A DNA stretch of 64,000 bases from Paenibacillus whitsoniae (GTDB lineage Bacteria; Bacillota; Bacilli; Paenibacillales; NBRC-103111). Shown one piece after another: positions 44,168 to 53,008 of the stretch (within the stretch, counting starts at the first letter, position 1; each line of letters begins with the position of its first letter). The notes under the pieces are model-generated. The model did no database searches. It was not told the DNA's origin and was given only the letters and a program-made list of their open reading frames with translations. The stretch covers positions 1 through 64,000 of the forward strand of contig NZ_RXHU01000015.1 of NCBI RefSeq assembly GCF_003955665.1. Direction: 5' to 3'. Both the position numbers and the translations under genes were made by a program.

Positions 44168-45778
44168 TTACATGACTTGTTCGCGAAACGTGCTGGGGGT
44201 GTAGCCGGTATATTTTTTGAAAATTTTACTGAAATAACTCGGGTCCGAATAGCCGACCGCATAGCACACCTCATAGAACTTGGTGCCGGGATCCTTCAGC
44301 ATCTCCTTCGCCTTCTCAATGCGCACCTTCGTCATATATTCGTTGATCGTTTCGCCGGTTTCCTGCTTGAAGAGCAGGCATAAGTATGTCGTCGATAAAA
44401 AAACCTCCCCCGCGAGGTCGCCGACCTGCAGGTTCTCGGCATACCGCTGCTCGATCAGGTGCCTCGTGCGCTCGATGACGTTGTTCGCTTTGCCGCTGCG
44501 CTTCTCACCGATTCGGTGGCACACGTCATTCAGATAGGCGGCAACGAGCATCCGCAGCTCTTCAAGCGTCTCCTGTTCAAAAACTTTGGACATGAGTCCG
44601 GTTTCCCGGCTTTCATTATTGCGAATCCCGACTTCAAGGAGAATTCGGTTGGCCAGCAGAATCAGCTGCAAGCTTACGTTGCGCCCGTAGGCGATGCCGT
44701 CCGTGCGATTGCGCAGCAGCGCCTGATAGATGGCTTGAAGTTCCTCGTCCACTTTCGCGGTGTCCGCCGCTTTCAGGGAGGAGCTCATCCGTTCATTTTG
44801 CGATGGATCGTAGCGGTAGGCGCCGCCTTCATCGTGCTCCAGGTTGTCCATGGAGATGATCTGATTTTTACCGAGGAACCACCGTTGGTCCGCAGCCTCC
44901 CGCGCTTGGGTATAGGAGTTGGGAAGCGCACTGAGCAGCTTTGTACGCTCGCCGACGCCGATGGTGACACTGATTTTAAGATAACGATGGAGGCTGTCCC
45001 GCACTTCTTCCGCCAGCTTGAACAGCTGGTTTTCCTGGTCTTCTTCTTCCGTCATGCGCAAAATGCCGACAAACTCGCCAAGCTGATGTTCGAAGACGTA
45101 GCCGCCGATTTCGCGGTCGATAAGTTCTTGCACGATATTGACGACCGAATAGGCCAGGAGCTGCTGATCCCGTTCTGAGCGCGTCTGCGCGACCTCGCTT
45201 GCGTTATCGATCCGAATGGCGATCACCATGTAGGCGCCTTCCATCGGCAGGTTCAGACCAAGGAACTCGATCCGGTCCTGCATGCGCGCAGGGCTGAGCA
45301 AATTCTCGCGAATGAGCCCCATGAGGAACTTCTCCCGCAGCAGCGGCATGCTCTGCGTCAGCTTGTACTGCATCTCGCTGATCAGCCTGCGCTCTTCGCG
45401 CTCCGCATCCAACTGGCTGACGACCTTCTCAATCACATGGCCGAGCTCAGCCAGATTGACCGGTTTGAACATATAATCCACGGCTTTCACTCTGAGTGCC
45501 GATTTCAAATATTCTGCGTCGTCGTGCCCGCTGATGAAGACGATCTTCATATGGGGAAACCGCTCGCTGAGCAAGTTCGACATTTGAATGCCGTCCATCG
45601 CGGGCATGCGCACATCGGTCAGCACGATGTCCGGCATTTCGCGCTCCACAACGTCCAGACCGTTATCTCCATCGTCCGCCTCGCCGACGACTTCAATGCC
45701 GTAAGCAGCCCAATCGACGTAATGGCATAATCCGTAGCGAACCGTCGGCTCATCGTCGACAATGACCAATTTGTACAT
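44168..45778 (-). CDS. AraC-family response regulator of the third importer
   Basis: A 536-residue YesN-type regulator. The receiver domain has Asp55 in TDVRMP and Lys in YMFKPVN, and the C-terminal AraC domain contains LCLLFKQETGETINEYMTKV. I start it at ATG 45778 (MYKLVIVDDEP) after GGAGGAG; the longer frame only adds residues without an SD. It precedes its kinase and probably activates the importer downstream. Confidence 0.92.
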   Translation of the reverse strand: MYKLVIVDDEPTVRYGLCHYVDWAAYGIEVVGEADDGDNGLDVVEREMPDIVLTDVRMPAMDGIQMSNLLSERFPHMKIVFISGHDDAEYLKSALRVKAVDYMFKPVNLAELGHVIEKVVSQLDAEREERRLISEMQYKLTQSMPLLREKFLMGLIRENLLSPARMQDRIEFLGLNLPMEGAYMVIAIRIDNASEVAQTRSERDQQLLAYSVVNIVQELIDREIGGYVFEHQLGEFVGILRMTEEEDQENQLFKLAEEVRDSLHRYLKISVTIGVGERTKLLSALPNSYTQAREAADQRWFLGKNQIISMDNLEHDEGGAYRYDPSQNERMSSSLKAADTAKVDEELQAIYQALLRNRTDGIAYGRNVSLQLILLANRILLEVGIRNNESRETGLMSKVFEQETLEELRMLVAAYLNDVCHRIGEKRSGKANNVIERTRHLIEQRYAENLQVGDLAGEVFLSTTYLCLLFKQETGETINEYMTKVRIEKAKEMLKDPGTKFYEVCYAVGYSDPSYFSKIFKKYTGYTPSTFREQVM

Positions 45779-45818
45779 GGGGGGCTCCTCCTCGCTTTTC
45801 ATAACACTTGTAAAATCT

Positions 45819-45871
45819 ATTATAACGTGGAACCTCGACGGATACGCTGGTAGCTTCTTACGATTTCTGGT
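45819..45871 (-). promoter_or_regulatory. Promoter of the third regulator/kinase operon
   Basis: On the minus strand, -10 TATAAT is at 45819-45824 and ACCAGAAA begins at 45871, 47 bp upstream. An additional ACCAGC lies about 20 bp nearer the -10. The spacing matches the importer promoter at 42175-42227 exactly. Confidence 0.5.
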
Positions 45872-45878
45872 TGGATTC

Positions 45879-46931
45879 TCAGGTTGCGTCGGCGACGGCA
45901 GGCGGAGCGGTCGTCTCGCCTACGAAAAAATCGCCTTGAATGCGAATATGCTCATATGGCAGCGTAGGGTTGGCGATCCGCCACAGCATGCGGTCCGCCG
46001 CCCTGTAGCCCGTCTCGCTGATCGGGAGCAGCGGGCGGGTGAACAGCGGGAGCGTGTCCGGCTGTGCGTTCAGCAGGCCGACGAGCGAAATATGTTCGGG
46101 CACACGGAGGCCTAGCTCCCGGCATGCCGCATAGACGTCGGCGACCTCGCCGTCGACGCCGCACAGAATGGCGCTCGGACGATGCGCCTTGATTCGTTCG
46201 CGGAGCTCGCTGCGCAGCCGCTCCGATCCTTGGCGCTCGCCCGTGGCGTGCATCGCGGGATCTATTGCGATGCCTGATAAGCGCATCGCATAGTCAAAAG
46301 CCTGCCAACGCAGCGCGAAGCCCCGCTGCACAAGCGTGGTGCCCACGTACATGATGCGTTCGTGGCCTAGGCTGCGCAAGTGCGCGACGGCTTGGCACGT
46401 CGCCTCATAGACGTCCCAGATCACGCTGTCGATCTTGACGCCGGACGGCGGGAAGCTGAGCAGGATGCGCGGCACCGGCAGTTCGAACAAGGGCCGCTCC
46501 CAGGTCTGCGGCAAAATGCTCGGTGCGATAAACACACCGTCCGCATAATGCGCGCCGTTCTCTTCGAGCCAGCCGGCCATCGCCTCCTCGCGGATCGCTT
46601 TGGGCAGCTGCAGCAGTTCGATCCGGTGGCCGAACGAGAAAAAACGGTCCTGCAGCCCTTGCAGCAAACGGACGTTGTAAGGAACGGACTCCGCCGTTTG
46701 GATAAGTAGAAAACGCATGCGTTCACTCGGATATGGCGCGATGTGGTCGAGTCGCAGGCTGCGGATCTGATCCATCGTGTAGTATCCGAGCTTCTCGGCG
46801 GTCTGCACGATGAGCTGGCGGGTCGCCTCGGACATGCCGGGCTTGCCTTTAAGCGCTTTGGAGACGGTCTGGACCGTTATGCCCAGCTCTCGGGCAATCG
46901 TGCGCAGCGTGACGGATTTGCGGACAGGCAT
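45879..46931 (-). CDS. LacI-family transcriptional repressor
   Basis: A 350-residue repressor. The N-terminal LacI helix-turn-helix is TLRTIARELGITVQTVSKALKG, the hinge helix follows, and the rest is a periplasmic-binding-protein-like sensor domain. The start at 46931 follows AAGGAGGT by 8 nt. It is divergent from the FAD oxidoreductase, 148 bp away, so it likely represses that operon and itself. The inducer is unknown. Confidence 0.92.
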   Translation of the reverse strand: MPVRKSVTLRTIARELGITVQTVSKALKGKPGMSEATRQLIVQTAEKLGYYTMDQIRSLRLDHIAPYPSERMRFLLIQTAESVPYNVRLLQGLQDRFFSFGHRIELLQLPKAIREEAMAGWLEENGAHYADGVFIAPSILPQTWERPLFELPVPRILLSFPPSGVKIDSVIWDVYEATCQAVAHLRSLGHERIMYVGTTLVQRGFALRWQAFDYAMRLSGIAIDPAMHATGERQGSERLRSELRERIKAHRPSAILCGVDGEVADVYAACRELGLRVPEHISLVGLLNAQPDTLPLFTRPLLPISETGYRAADRMLWRIANPTLPYEHIRIQGDFFVGETTAPPAVADAT

Positions 46932-47011
46932 GGCGGGATACCTCCTTCTTCGATGCGTGTTCTTTTTTCTTATCATAGCATGCGCTATTTTTACGTTAAA
47001 CAAAAATTAAA

Positions 47012-47040
47012 CTAGTTCCTTGGGGGGCGGGTTTTATAAT
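47012..47040 (+). promoter_or_regulatory. Probable promoter of the FAD oxidoreductase operon
   Basis: A -10 TATAAT at 47035-47040 lies 40 nt before the ATG. The -35 region (CTAGTT, 47012-47017) is weak. A LacI-type operator is expected nearby; AGCATGCGCT at about 46977-46986 is an imperfect palindrome that could serve. Confidence 0.45.
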
Positions 47041-47079
47041 GAGAAGCAAGGACAGCAATTTCAAGGAGGACGAAAAGTT

Positions 47080-48486
47080 ATGACAACAATGAAAACTACC
47101 GTTACAATTCCCGCTCAGCAGCTGGCGGTCAGCTATACCCCCGATGTCGTCGTCATTGGCGGCGGCGCCACAGGCGTTGCCGCTGCGATTGCGGCGGCGC
47201 GGGAAGGCGCGGATACGCTGCTGATCGAGCAGCGCGGTTACCTTGGCGGCATGGGGACCGCTGCGTTGGTGCCGGCATTCTGCCCTTATACGGATGGGGA
47301 GAAACCGGTCATCCGGGGCATTGGCCTCGATCTGCTCGAGAAGATGAAACAAGCGGCAGGGCCGGATTTTCTGGGGCGGTACAAGGAACAGCTCGACTGG
47401 GTGCCGATCGACGTCGAGACGTTGAAGCGCGTTTACGATACCGAAGTGCTCGCAAGCGGCGCGAAGGTGCTTTTCCACACGGTCGCGGATCAAGTGTTGT
47501 TGGACGGCGACCGCATTAGCGGCATCGTGATTTCCAACAAGACCGGCCGCTCGGTCGTCCAGGCGAAGCTGTACATCGACGCTTCCGGCGATGCGGATTT
47601 GGCGGCGCTGGCCGGCGTGCCGTTCCAGGTCGGCGGCGAGCAGGGCGAGCTGCAGCCGGGCACGATGTGTTATGTCGTAACAGGCGCGGATAAAGCGCGG
47701 TACGACCAGTACTTGAAGGAAAGCGGCCATCATCCGCAGCAGGAAGAGCTCGTGTCGGAAGCGCAGAAGAACGGCGACCTGCCTGAAGGCCGCAAGCGCA
47801 TCTCAGGCAAAGCGTGGATTACGGACAGCGTTGTCGGCTTTAATTTCGGGCATATTTTCGGCATCGACGGGACCAAAGCGGAAGATCTGACGCGTGCTGC
47901 CATTGAGGGGCGGCAATTGATTGAGACGCAGATCCGCTTTTTGAAGAAATATGTGCCTGGCTTCGAGAACATCGTGCTCGTCCACTCCGGCGATCAGATC
48001 GGCATTCGCGAAACGCGCCGGATTCAAGGCGATTACACGCTCGTTGTCGAAGACTTCTTGTCGATGCGCACGTTTGAGGACGATATCGCCCGCAACTCGT
48101 ACTTCATCGACATTCATCTTGCGAATGCGGGGGCGGCTATGACAATCAAGCACTTGCCCAAAGGCAAGTCGCACGGCGTCCCTTACCGATGCATGCTGCC
48201 GCAGGGCAAGTCGAACTTGATCGTGGCGGGACGCTCCGTGTCGTCCGACCGGCCGGTGCAAGGCTCGCTGCGCGTCATGCCGAATTGCTTCGCCATGGGC
48301 GAAGCGGCAGGCATCGCCGCGGCGATGGCGGGCGCGGAAGGCACAGGCTTCCGCGACATCTCGGTGCCGGAGCTGCAGCGCAGGCTCGTCGCGCACGGCG
48401 CGTGGTTGGGCGAGCGCCCGGGGCAGGCGGATGTGGAACTGGAAGTCGCCGCGAGCGATGTGACGTTTGAGGCGGAGTGCAAGTAG
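47080..48486 (+). CDS. FAD-dependent oxidoreductase (FAD_oxidored family)
   Basis: A 468-residue flavoprotein. The N-terminal dinucleotide-binding motif is IGGGATGVAAAIAAAREG (Gly27-Gly32), and the FAD-contacting end motif is VMPNCFAMGEAAGIAAAMA. Members are often found with polysaccharide-degradation genes, but their substrates are mostly unknown. The ATG at 47080 follows AAGGAGG; the longer open frame has no SD. Its neighbours are a LacI repressor, an SGNH hydrolase and an aldolase, which fits carbohydrate catabolism. Confidence 0.87.
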   Translation: MTTMKTTVTIPAQQLAVSYTPDVVVIGGGATGVAAAIAAAREGADTLLIEQRGYLGGMGTAALVPAFCPYTDGEKPVIRGIGLDLLEKMKQAAGPDFLGRYKEQLDWVPIDVETLKRVYDTEVLASGAKVLFHTVADQVLLDGDRISGIVISNKTGRSVVQAKLYIDASGDADLAALAGVPFQVGGEQGELQPGTMCYVVTGADKARYDQYLKESGHHPQQEELVSEAQKNGDLPEGRKRISGKAWITDSVVGFNFGHIFGIDGTKAEDLTRAAIEGRQLIETQIRFLKKYVPGFENIVLVHSGDQIGIRETRRIQGDYTLVVEDFLSMRTFEDDIARNSYFIDIHLANAGAAMTIKHLPKGKSHGVPYRCMLPQGKSNLIVAGRSVSSDRPVQGSLRVMPNCFAMGEAAGIAAAMAGAEGTGFRDISVPELQRRLVAHGAWLGERPGQADVELEVAASDVTFEAECK

Positions 48487-48492
48487 GCTTGA

Positions 48493-48524
48493 CTTGATCG
48501 TGACTTGGCTTGATCGTGACTTGG
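48493..48524. repeat. 16-bp tandem repeat in the oxidoreductase/SGNH spacer
   Basis: CTTGATCGTGACTTGG occurs twice head to tail (48493-48508, 48509-48524), followed by further CTTGG copies. It fills most of the 96-bp gap between the two genes. Confidence 0.85.
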
Positions 48525-48582
48525 CTTGGCTTGGCGAGATCGTCTTAGGCACAGGATAGGAATTAAAGGAGATGTATTCGGC

Positions 48583-49194
48583 ATGAGCAGCAAATGGACA
48601 GGAAAGTCCTGGGGCACCCTCGGGGACAGCATAACCGAAGCCGGCGGCTACCAGCCGCTGGTGCAGGCGGAGCTTGGCTTCGCGCGCGTCGTCAATTACG
48701 GCAAGAGCGGCTGTACGATGACCGCCGGCGGCGAACGTGATTATGGCGCAACGACGCACATCGGTAAAGCGATCGACACGTCGCTGGATTGTGTCACAAT
48801 TTTTGCCGGTGTGAACGATTTCCGGCTGGATAAGCCGCTCGGCGAGCTGGGTACGGGCGATATTTATACGTTTTACGGTGCATATGCATCGGTCATCGAG
48901 GATATCTTAACGAAAAACCCGGCATGCCGGCTAAGTCTCTGGACACCGCTGCAGCGGGATAAAGACCAGTATGACATTTTCTATGTCAATGCGGCGGGAC
49001 ACCGGCTGTCCGACTATGCGGACGCTGTTGTGGCCATCGGGCGCCGTTATGCGCTGCCCGTGCTGGATTTGTACGCAGAGAGCGGCTTCAACAGCTGGAC
49101 GCTGCCGCATTTTACGTCGGATGGTCTGCATCCGAATGAGACCGGGCACAGGCGTATCGCGGATATGGTGGTGCCGTTTTTGAATCGGTTGTAG
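48583..49194 (+). CDS. SGNH/GDSL hydrolase
   Basis: A 203-residue SGNH hydrolase. Block I is TLGDSIT with the nucleophile serine, the Gly/Asn blocks are YGKSG and FAGVNDF, and the catalytic Asp-His is in SDGLHPNETGH. No signal peptide is visible, so it is likely intracellular. Enzymes of this type often de-acetylate sugars. AAAGGAGATG ends 8 nt before ATG 48583. Confidence 0.88.
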   Translation: MSSKWTGKSWGTLGDSITEAGGYQPLVQAELGFARVVNYGKSGCTMTAGGERDYGATTHIGKAIDTSLDCVTIFAGVNDFRLDKPLGELGTGDIYTFYGAYASVIEDILTKNPACRLSLWTPLQRDKDQYDIFYVNAAGHRLSDYADAVVAIGRRYALPVLDLYAESGFNSWTLPHFTSDGLHPNETGHRRIADMVVPFLNRL

Positions 49195-49255
49195 GAGGGG
49201 AGTTCCAGCCTTTCGTTCGGCCACTTGGCTGCATCGGTGGCTGTCTGAAAACGCA

Positions 49256-49287
49256 CAAAGCCCGCGCTAGGGATAGCGCGGGCTTTG
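49256..49287. terminator. Strong bidirectional terminator
   Basis: CAAAGCCCGCGCTA pairs perfectly with TAGCGCGGGCTTTG around a 4-nt loop. It sits between the convergent SGNH hydrolase and aldolase genes. Confidence 0.93.
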
Positions 49288-49299
49288 TTGTTATCTCGC

Positions 49300-50187
49300 T
49301 TAAGTGATCGACGCTTTGTAGATGGATTGAATGGTGTCGGCCAGCACCTCATTGAATTGCTCATCCGACTGTTGATCGTACAAGCCTTCCGCCAAAGCGC
49401 GCGAGAAGCTGGCAATCAGGCCGTGATTGCGAGCCAGACGCTCATTGGCTTCTTCGCGTTCATAGCCGCCGGACAGGGCGACTACACGGGCAACGTGCGG
49501 CTCGTCCATCAGTTCGCGATAGAGATTGTCTTCGCTTGGAATCGACAGTTTCAGCATCACGGTCACGTCAGGCGCAAGAGCGGACAGTTCCCCGAGGATC
49601 TCCTCCTTCAAGATGCGTTCCGATTCACTTTTATCCGCGCTGTGAATATCGACTTCGGGCTCGATGATCGGCACAAGTCCTGCCGCCCAAATTTGCTTGC
49701 CGATTTCAAACTGCTGCTTCACGACTTTCCGAATGCTATCCGAATTCGCCTCATAAATGACGGAACGCATTTTCGTTCCGAAGACGCCGCGTGCTACCGC
49801 CCGCCGGAGCAGATCGTCCAGATCGGGCATCGGTTTTAGCAGCTGTACGCCGCCCTCTTTGTCCGCCAGCCCCTTGTCGACTTTCAGGAAAGGCACGATG
49901 CCTTTTTTCTCCCACAAATACTCGGCCGTAAACAGTCCGTCAATCTTCCGATCCATCGTGTTCTCAAACAGAATGGCTCCTAGGATGTATTCGGCATTAA
50001 ACGCCGGGCTCTTGATAATGCGCGTCCTCATTGCGTGCACCATGGCAAACATCTCTTCATCGCCAGAATACCGGCTCGGCTCGATGCCGTATTGCTGCAA
50101 AGCCTTTGGCGTACTCCCGCCACTTTGATCTAGTGCTGCGATAAAGCCTTGCCCATTGCGAATGCGTTCCAACTGCTTTTCGTTCAT
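49300..50187 (-). CDS. fda: Class I fructose-bisphosphate aldolase
   Basis: A 295-residue class I (Schiff-base) aldolase of the Staphylococcus Fda type. It opens [20 protein letters not shown], and the active-site lysine is probably Lys213 in MLKLSIPSE. It cleaves fructose 1,6-bisphosphate in glycolysis, without a metal ion. AGGAGCTCC precedes the ATG. Many Bacillota keep only the class II enzyme for housekeeping, so this may be an accessory copy. Confidence 0.93.
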   Translation of the reverse strand: MNEKQLERIRNGQGFIAALDQSGGSTPKALQQYGIEPSRYSGDEEMFAMVHAMRTRIIKSPAFNAEYILGAILFENTMDRKIDGLFTAEYLWEKKGIVPFLKVDKGLADKEGGVQLLKPMPDLDDLLRRAVARGVFGTKMRSVIYEANSDSIRKVVKQQFEIGKQIWAAGLVPIIEPEVDIHSADKSESERILKEEILGELSALAPDVTVMLKLSIPSEDNLYRELMDEPHVARVVALSGGYEREEANERLARNHGLIASFSRALAEGLYDQQSDEQFNEVLADTIQSIYKASIT

Positions 50188-50375
50188 GTCGGAGCTCCTC
50201 TCTGAACTGCTTTTTCTTCATTGTACCTCTGCCGGGCAAGCATCGCAAATGTGCAGGAAAGCCCGGTGGATTCACCCGCTTCCCAACTCTATAGCCCCCT
50301 GCCGCAGCCATCTTGCGGGAAACCGGAGATCGTGGTAAAGTGTTTGGAACTTGAGGATGGAGCGGGGGAAAACCG

Positions 50376-51248
50376 GTGGAATTGACGTATTTAAAAACCT
50401 TTCGCGAGGTTGCCAAATGGGGAAGCCTTACGAAAGCCGCAGAGACGCTGGGCTATGCGCAGTCCAGTGTGACAACGCAGATTCAGAAGCTGGAGGAGTC
50501 TTACGGCGCCGTCTTGATCGAACGATTCGGGAGAACCATGAAGCTGACGATGGCCGGCGAGGCGCTGCTGCAGTATGCGAACGATATCTATCGCCTGCAC
50601 GAAGAATCCAAAGAAGTCGTAGCCCGGCAGTCCAAGGGAACCCTTTCGATCGGCACGATTGAAACGCTGGCTTCGTTTTTTCTGCCGCCGTTTCTTCAGT
50701 CTTACCGCGGCACTTACCCTGACGTTCATGTGATGATTCAGCCGGGGAACGAACCCTACATCATCGATTCGGTGAAAGAGGGGACGTTGGATGTCGGCTT
50801 TATTCTGGATCCACCGTTTCGCGATCCGGAGCTTGAATGCGTCATGCTGAGGGAGGAACCGCTGGTTATCGTTGCGAGTCCCGATCATCGATTCGCCGGA
50901 CAGCGCGAAATTCGTGCCGAAGATTTGGCGCATGAATCCTTGATTTTGACCGAAGACGGCTGTACGTACCGCGCTATGCTGCTTAAGGTTTTGAAGGAGC
51001 AGCAGATCAGTTGCAAGCTTTCCTACGAATTCGGCAACTTGGAAACGATCAAGCAGTGCGTCAATTATGGGCTTGGCGTTGCGCTGCTGCCCCGGATTAC
51101 GGTGGCCGAGGAAATCCGCAAAGGCCAGGTCGCGGCGATTCCTTTTCAGCATCCCGCCTGCCAATTCTACACCCAGCTCATTTACGCTAAGAAAAAATGG
51201 AAACCGAAAGCTTTTCTAGGATTCATCGAGCTGGTTAGCGGTACTTAG
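50376..51248 (+). CDS. LysR-family transcriptional regulator
   Basis: A 290-residue LysR regulator. The N-terminal winged HTH is GSLTKAAETLGYAQSSVTTQIQKLE and the rest is the substrate-binding effector domain. GTG 50376 is used, with a weak G-rich SD. The rhodanese gene follows 130 bp later in the same direction and is a plausible target; autoregulation from the 188-bp space before the gene is also likely. Confidence 0.92.
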   Translation: MELTYLKTFREVAKWGSLTKAAETLGYAQSSVTTQIQKLEESYGAVLIERFGRTMKLTMAGEALLQYANDIYRLHEESKEVVARQSKGTLSIGTIETLASFFLPPFLQSYRGTYPDVHVMIQPGNEPYIIDSVKEGTLDVGFILDPPFRDPELECVMLREEPLVIVASPDHRFAGQREIRAEDLAHESLILTEDGCTYRAMLLKVLKEQQISCKLSYEFGNLETIKQCVNYGLGVALLPRITVAEEIRKGQVAAIPFQHPACQFYTQLIYAKKKWKPKAFLGFIELVSGT

Positions 51249-51378
51249 GGCCGCCGTCGCGTAGTATCAAAATTATTGAAGTTTGCTATTGAAAACTACC
51301 GATAACGCCAGTTTCGAGGACTGTGCTACAGTGAAATCAAGTTATTCACGACAATCCAACTAACTGGAGGTAATTCCA

Positions 51379-51816
51379 ATGACCCTGACAACTCGCCAAT
51401 CGCTCGTCCTCGAGACACCGTTCGCCTCGCCTGAACACACGCATCGCCATTATATGAACAAGCTTTCCGTCGAAACCGACGTTGCTGATGTCCGCTTTGA
51501 CATGCTGCACGGTCTGGATGACTTCCTCCTGATCGATGTGCGCAGCGCCAAAGCGTATGAGGAATGCCATATTCCGGGCGCGATCAATCTGCCGTCCAAC
51601 CTGATAAGCGCGGAGACAACCGCGGCTTTCTCGAGTAGCAAGGCCATCGTCGTCTACTGCTGGGGACCCGCTTGCAACGGCGGCACCAAAGGCGCAGCCC
51701 GCCTCTCCGGCCTTGGCTTTATGGTCAAGGAGATGCTCGGCGGCATCGAGTACTGGCGGAGGGAAGGGCACCCCGTAGAGGGAACGCTGGGGCAGTCGGC
51801 TCCTTTGGTGGGGTAA
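51379..51816 (+). CDS. Rhodanese-like sulfurtransferase domain protein
   Basis: A 145-residue single rhodanese domain. The conserved LIDVRSAKAYEECHIPGAIN is followed by the active-site loop YCWGPACNGGTKGA with catalytic Cys94. The second cysteine (Cys99) in the loop is unusual and could be redox active. It would transfer sulfane sulfur or sense oxidants. GGAGGTAA precedes the ATG. A terminator follows at 51864. Confidence 0.88.
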   Translation: MTLTTRQSLVLETPFASPEHTHRHYMNKLSVETDVADVRFDMLHGLDDFLLIDVRSAKAYEECHIPGAINLPSNLISAETTAAFSSSKAIVVYCWGPACNGGTKGAARLSGLGFMVKEMLGGIEYWRREGHPVEGTLGQSAPLVG

Positions 51817-51863
51817 ACTATTGTGACAAACAACAGCTAATTTAGATACATCGTAAAATAAAG

Positions 51864-51894
51864 GAAGAACAGCCAGTCAAGCTGCTCTTCTTTT
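51864..51894 (+). terminator. Terminator after the rhodanese gene
   Basis: GAAGAACAGC pairs with GCTGCTCTTC (one mismatch) around a 7-nt loop and is followed by TTTTC ATTTT. Confidence 0.82.
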
Positions 51895-51990
51895 CATTTT
51901 GCATCGACAAGTTGATTCATGTTACTGTGAGGTCAGCGACAGAACGTGCAGTACTGGAAAATTCAGAAGATTAGAAGTGGAGATGCGCAA

Positions 51991-52023
51991 AAAAAACTTG
52001 CAAGGGTTAGTCGCAAGGCGACT
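51991..52023 (-). repeat. Hairpin downstream of the decayed immunity gene
   Basis: The plus-strand core CTTGCAAGGGTTAGTCGCAAGG can fold with CTTGC/GCAAG as stem. A close copy lies at 52921-52957 after the intact immunity gene. It probably terminated the older toxin cassette; AAAAAA on the left is a U-run on the minus strand. Confidence 0.7.
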
Positions 52024-52029
52024 CGTCTT

Positions 52030-52448
52030 TTAAAAGGTTGCAAGTCTAGCTATTTGTGAGAGTTTAACACTCAGTCCATAGCTCTCATTTGCCGGGTTCC
52101 CCCAGAACTTTGAAACTGTACTAAGAGGATTAACGAACAAATTAGTCTTACCTCTAATCTGGTTCACCACAGGGATATTTCTTAATTCGTCCCACATCCA
52201 TGCACCAGAATAATTCATTCTAACTACTTCCCAAAATAAGCCGCTGCTTCTAAAATCAACTCCCAATCCACGTCCCTAGTCTCCGATCTTTTTTTCAGGA
52301 GCATATCTTCTAATTCAGTTAAAGAATGTAGGGAACTTGAAAAATGATTACTACTAGCAAATTTCTCGGCAATTCTTATCGGGTCTGCGTCTGCAATCAG
52401 TTGACGTCCATGTTCAACATTTGTCTCTAAATCGGGGATACTAAGCAT
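52030..52448 (-). pseudogene. Frameshifted orphan immunity-like gene
   Basis: Two minus-strand frames overlap at 52224-52266 and read as one protein of about 137 residues if one base is restored. The first ends ILEAAAYFGK-stop; the other continues VVRMNYSGAWMWDEL. Restoring one G in the GGG before AAGTAG gives FGEVVRMNYSG. I do not recognise the family. Its place behind a degraded Rhs tip and before a cassette-type hairpin suggests an immunity gene. The deletion in a G run could be real or a sequencing error. Confidence 0.65.
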
Positions 52449-52450
52449 CT

Positions 52451-52639
52451 CTAGCTTCCAATCATATTGAACAGGTACATAAACCCCTTGCCCATTCGCA
52501 GATAGGTGATGTCGATTCCCCAGACCTGGTTCGGTCTATCGATCGTCAAGCCGCGGAGCAAATAGGGACGTCTATACTTGGCAGGAGCTCCAAGGATATA
52601 TGAAAAGGCCTCCTCCTTATTTGTTCGGAAGATGGCCTT
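52451..52639 (-). mobile_element. IS3-family transposase (OrfB) remnant
   Basis: About 62 codons read KAIFRTNKEEAFSYILGAP, then RRPYLLRGLTIDRPNQVWGI and DITYLRMGKGFMYL. This is the start of the IS3-type integrase catalytic domain, with the first catalytic Asp in GIDITY. Homology stops after FMYL and the frame ends NMIGS-stop. A stop codon also bounds it upstream. Most of the element is lost and no terminal inverted repeats were found. Confidence 0.85.
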
Positions 52640-52692
52640 TCATGCCGATTTATTGCTGTTCCCCATGTTTCTAAGTTCACCTCGTAAAATAC

Positions 52693-52840
52693 AGAATACC
52701 GGGTTGTTTCCGACATAACGTATACAAATTCAAACTCAACGGATTATCACTCTGCCCTTCATACGTATCCTCATTAATAAACCGCCCCATACTACGGATT
52801 CTCCACTGTCTCCTAGGTTGTCGGTGGATTGCCCAAATAT
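52693..52840 (-). pseudogene. Decayed Rhs core fragment (displaced tip)
   Basis: The minus strand encodes MGRFINEDTYEGQSDNPLSL followed by NLYT. This is nearly identical to the core end of the intact Rhs protein (MGRFINEDTYEGQLSNPLSL), then YVGNNPVF after a one-base T insertion. Just before it, GNPPTT-stop-ETVENP matches GNPLTIQETVPQP of the intact protein, followed by an internal deletion. It is the left-over core/tip junction of an older toxin cassette. Confidence 0.85.
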
Positions 52841-52920
52841 CTTTACGAATTTATTTTACGTAAGAATATGCGGTGCAGTGTTTTAGTAGCTGCTTTGGTT
52901 ACTTTGGGATACAGTAGCAG

Positions 52921-52957
52921 AAAAAAGAACCTTGCGAGGGTTAATCGCAAGGCGGAT
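52921..52957 (-). repeat. Hairpin downstream of the intact immunity gene
   Basis: CCTTGCGA-GGGTTA-ATCGCAAGG pairs well and has AAAAAA on its left, giving a U-run on the minus strand. It is thus a likely terminator of the rhs-immunity transcript. It shares its core with the hairpin at 51991-52023. Confidence 0.72.
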
Positions 52958-53008
52958 GTTAAGGAAAGAATTGGACAACCCTACTAGTCTGAAAGCGGCA
53001 TTAATTTT

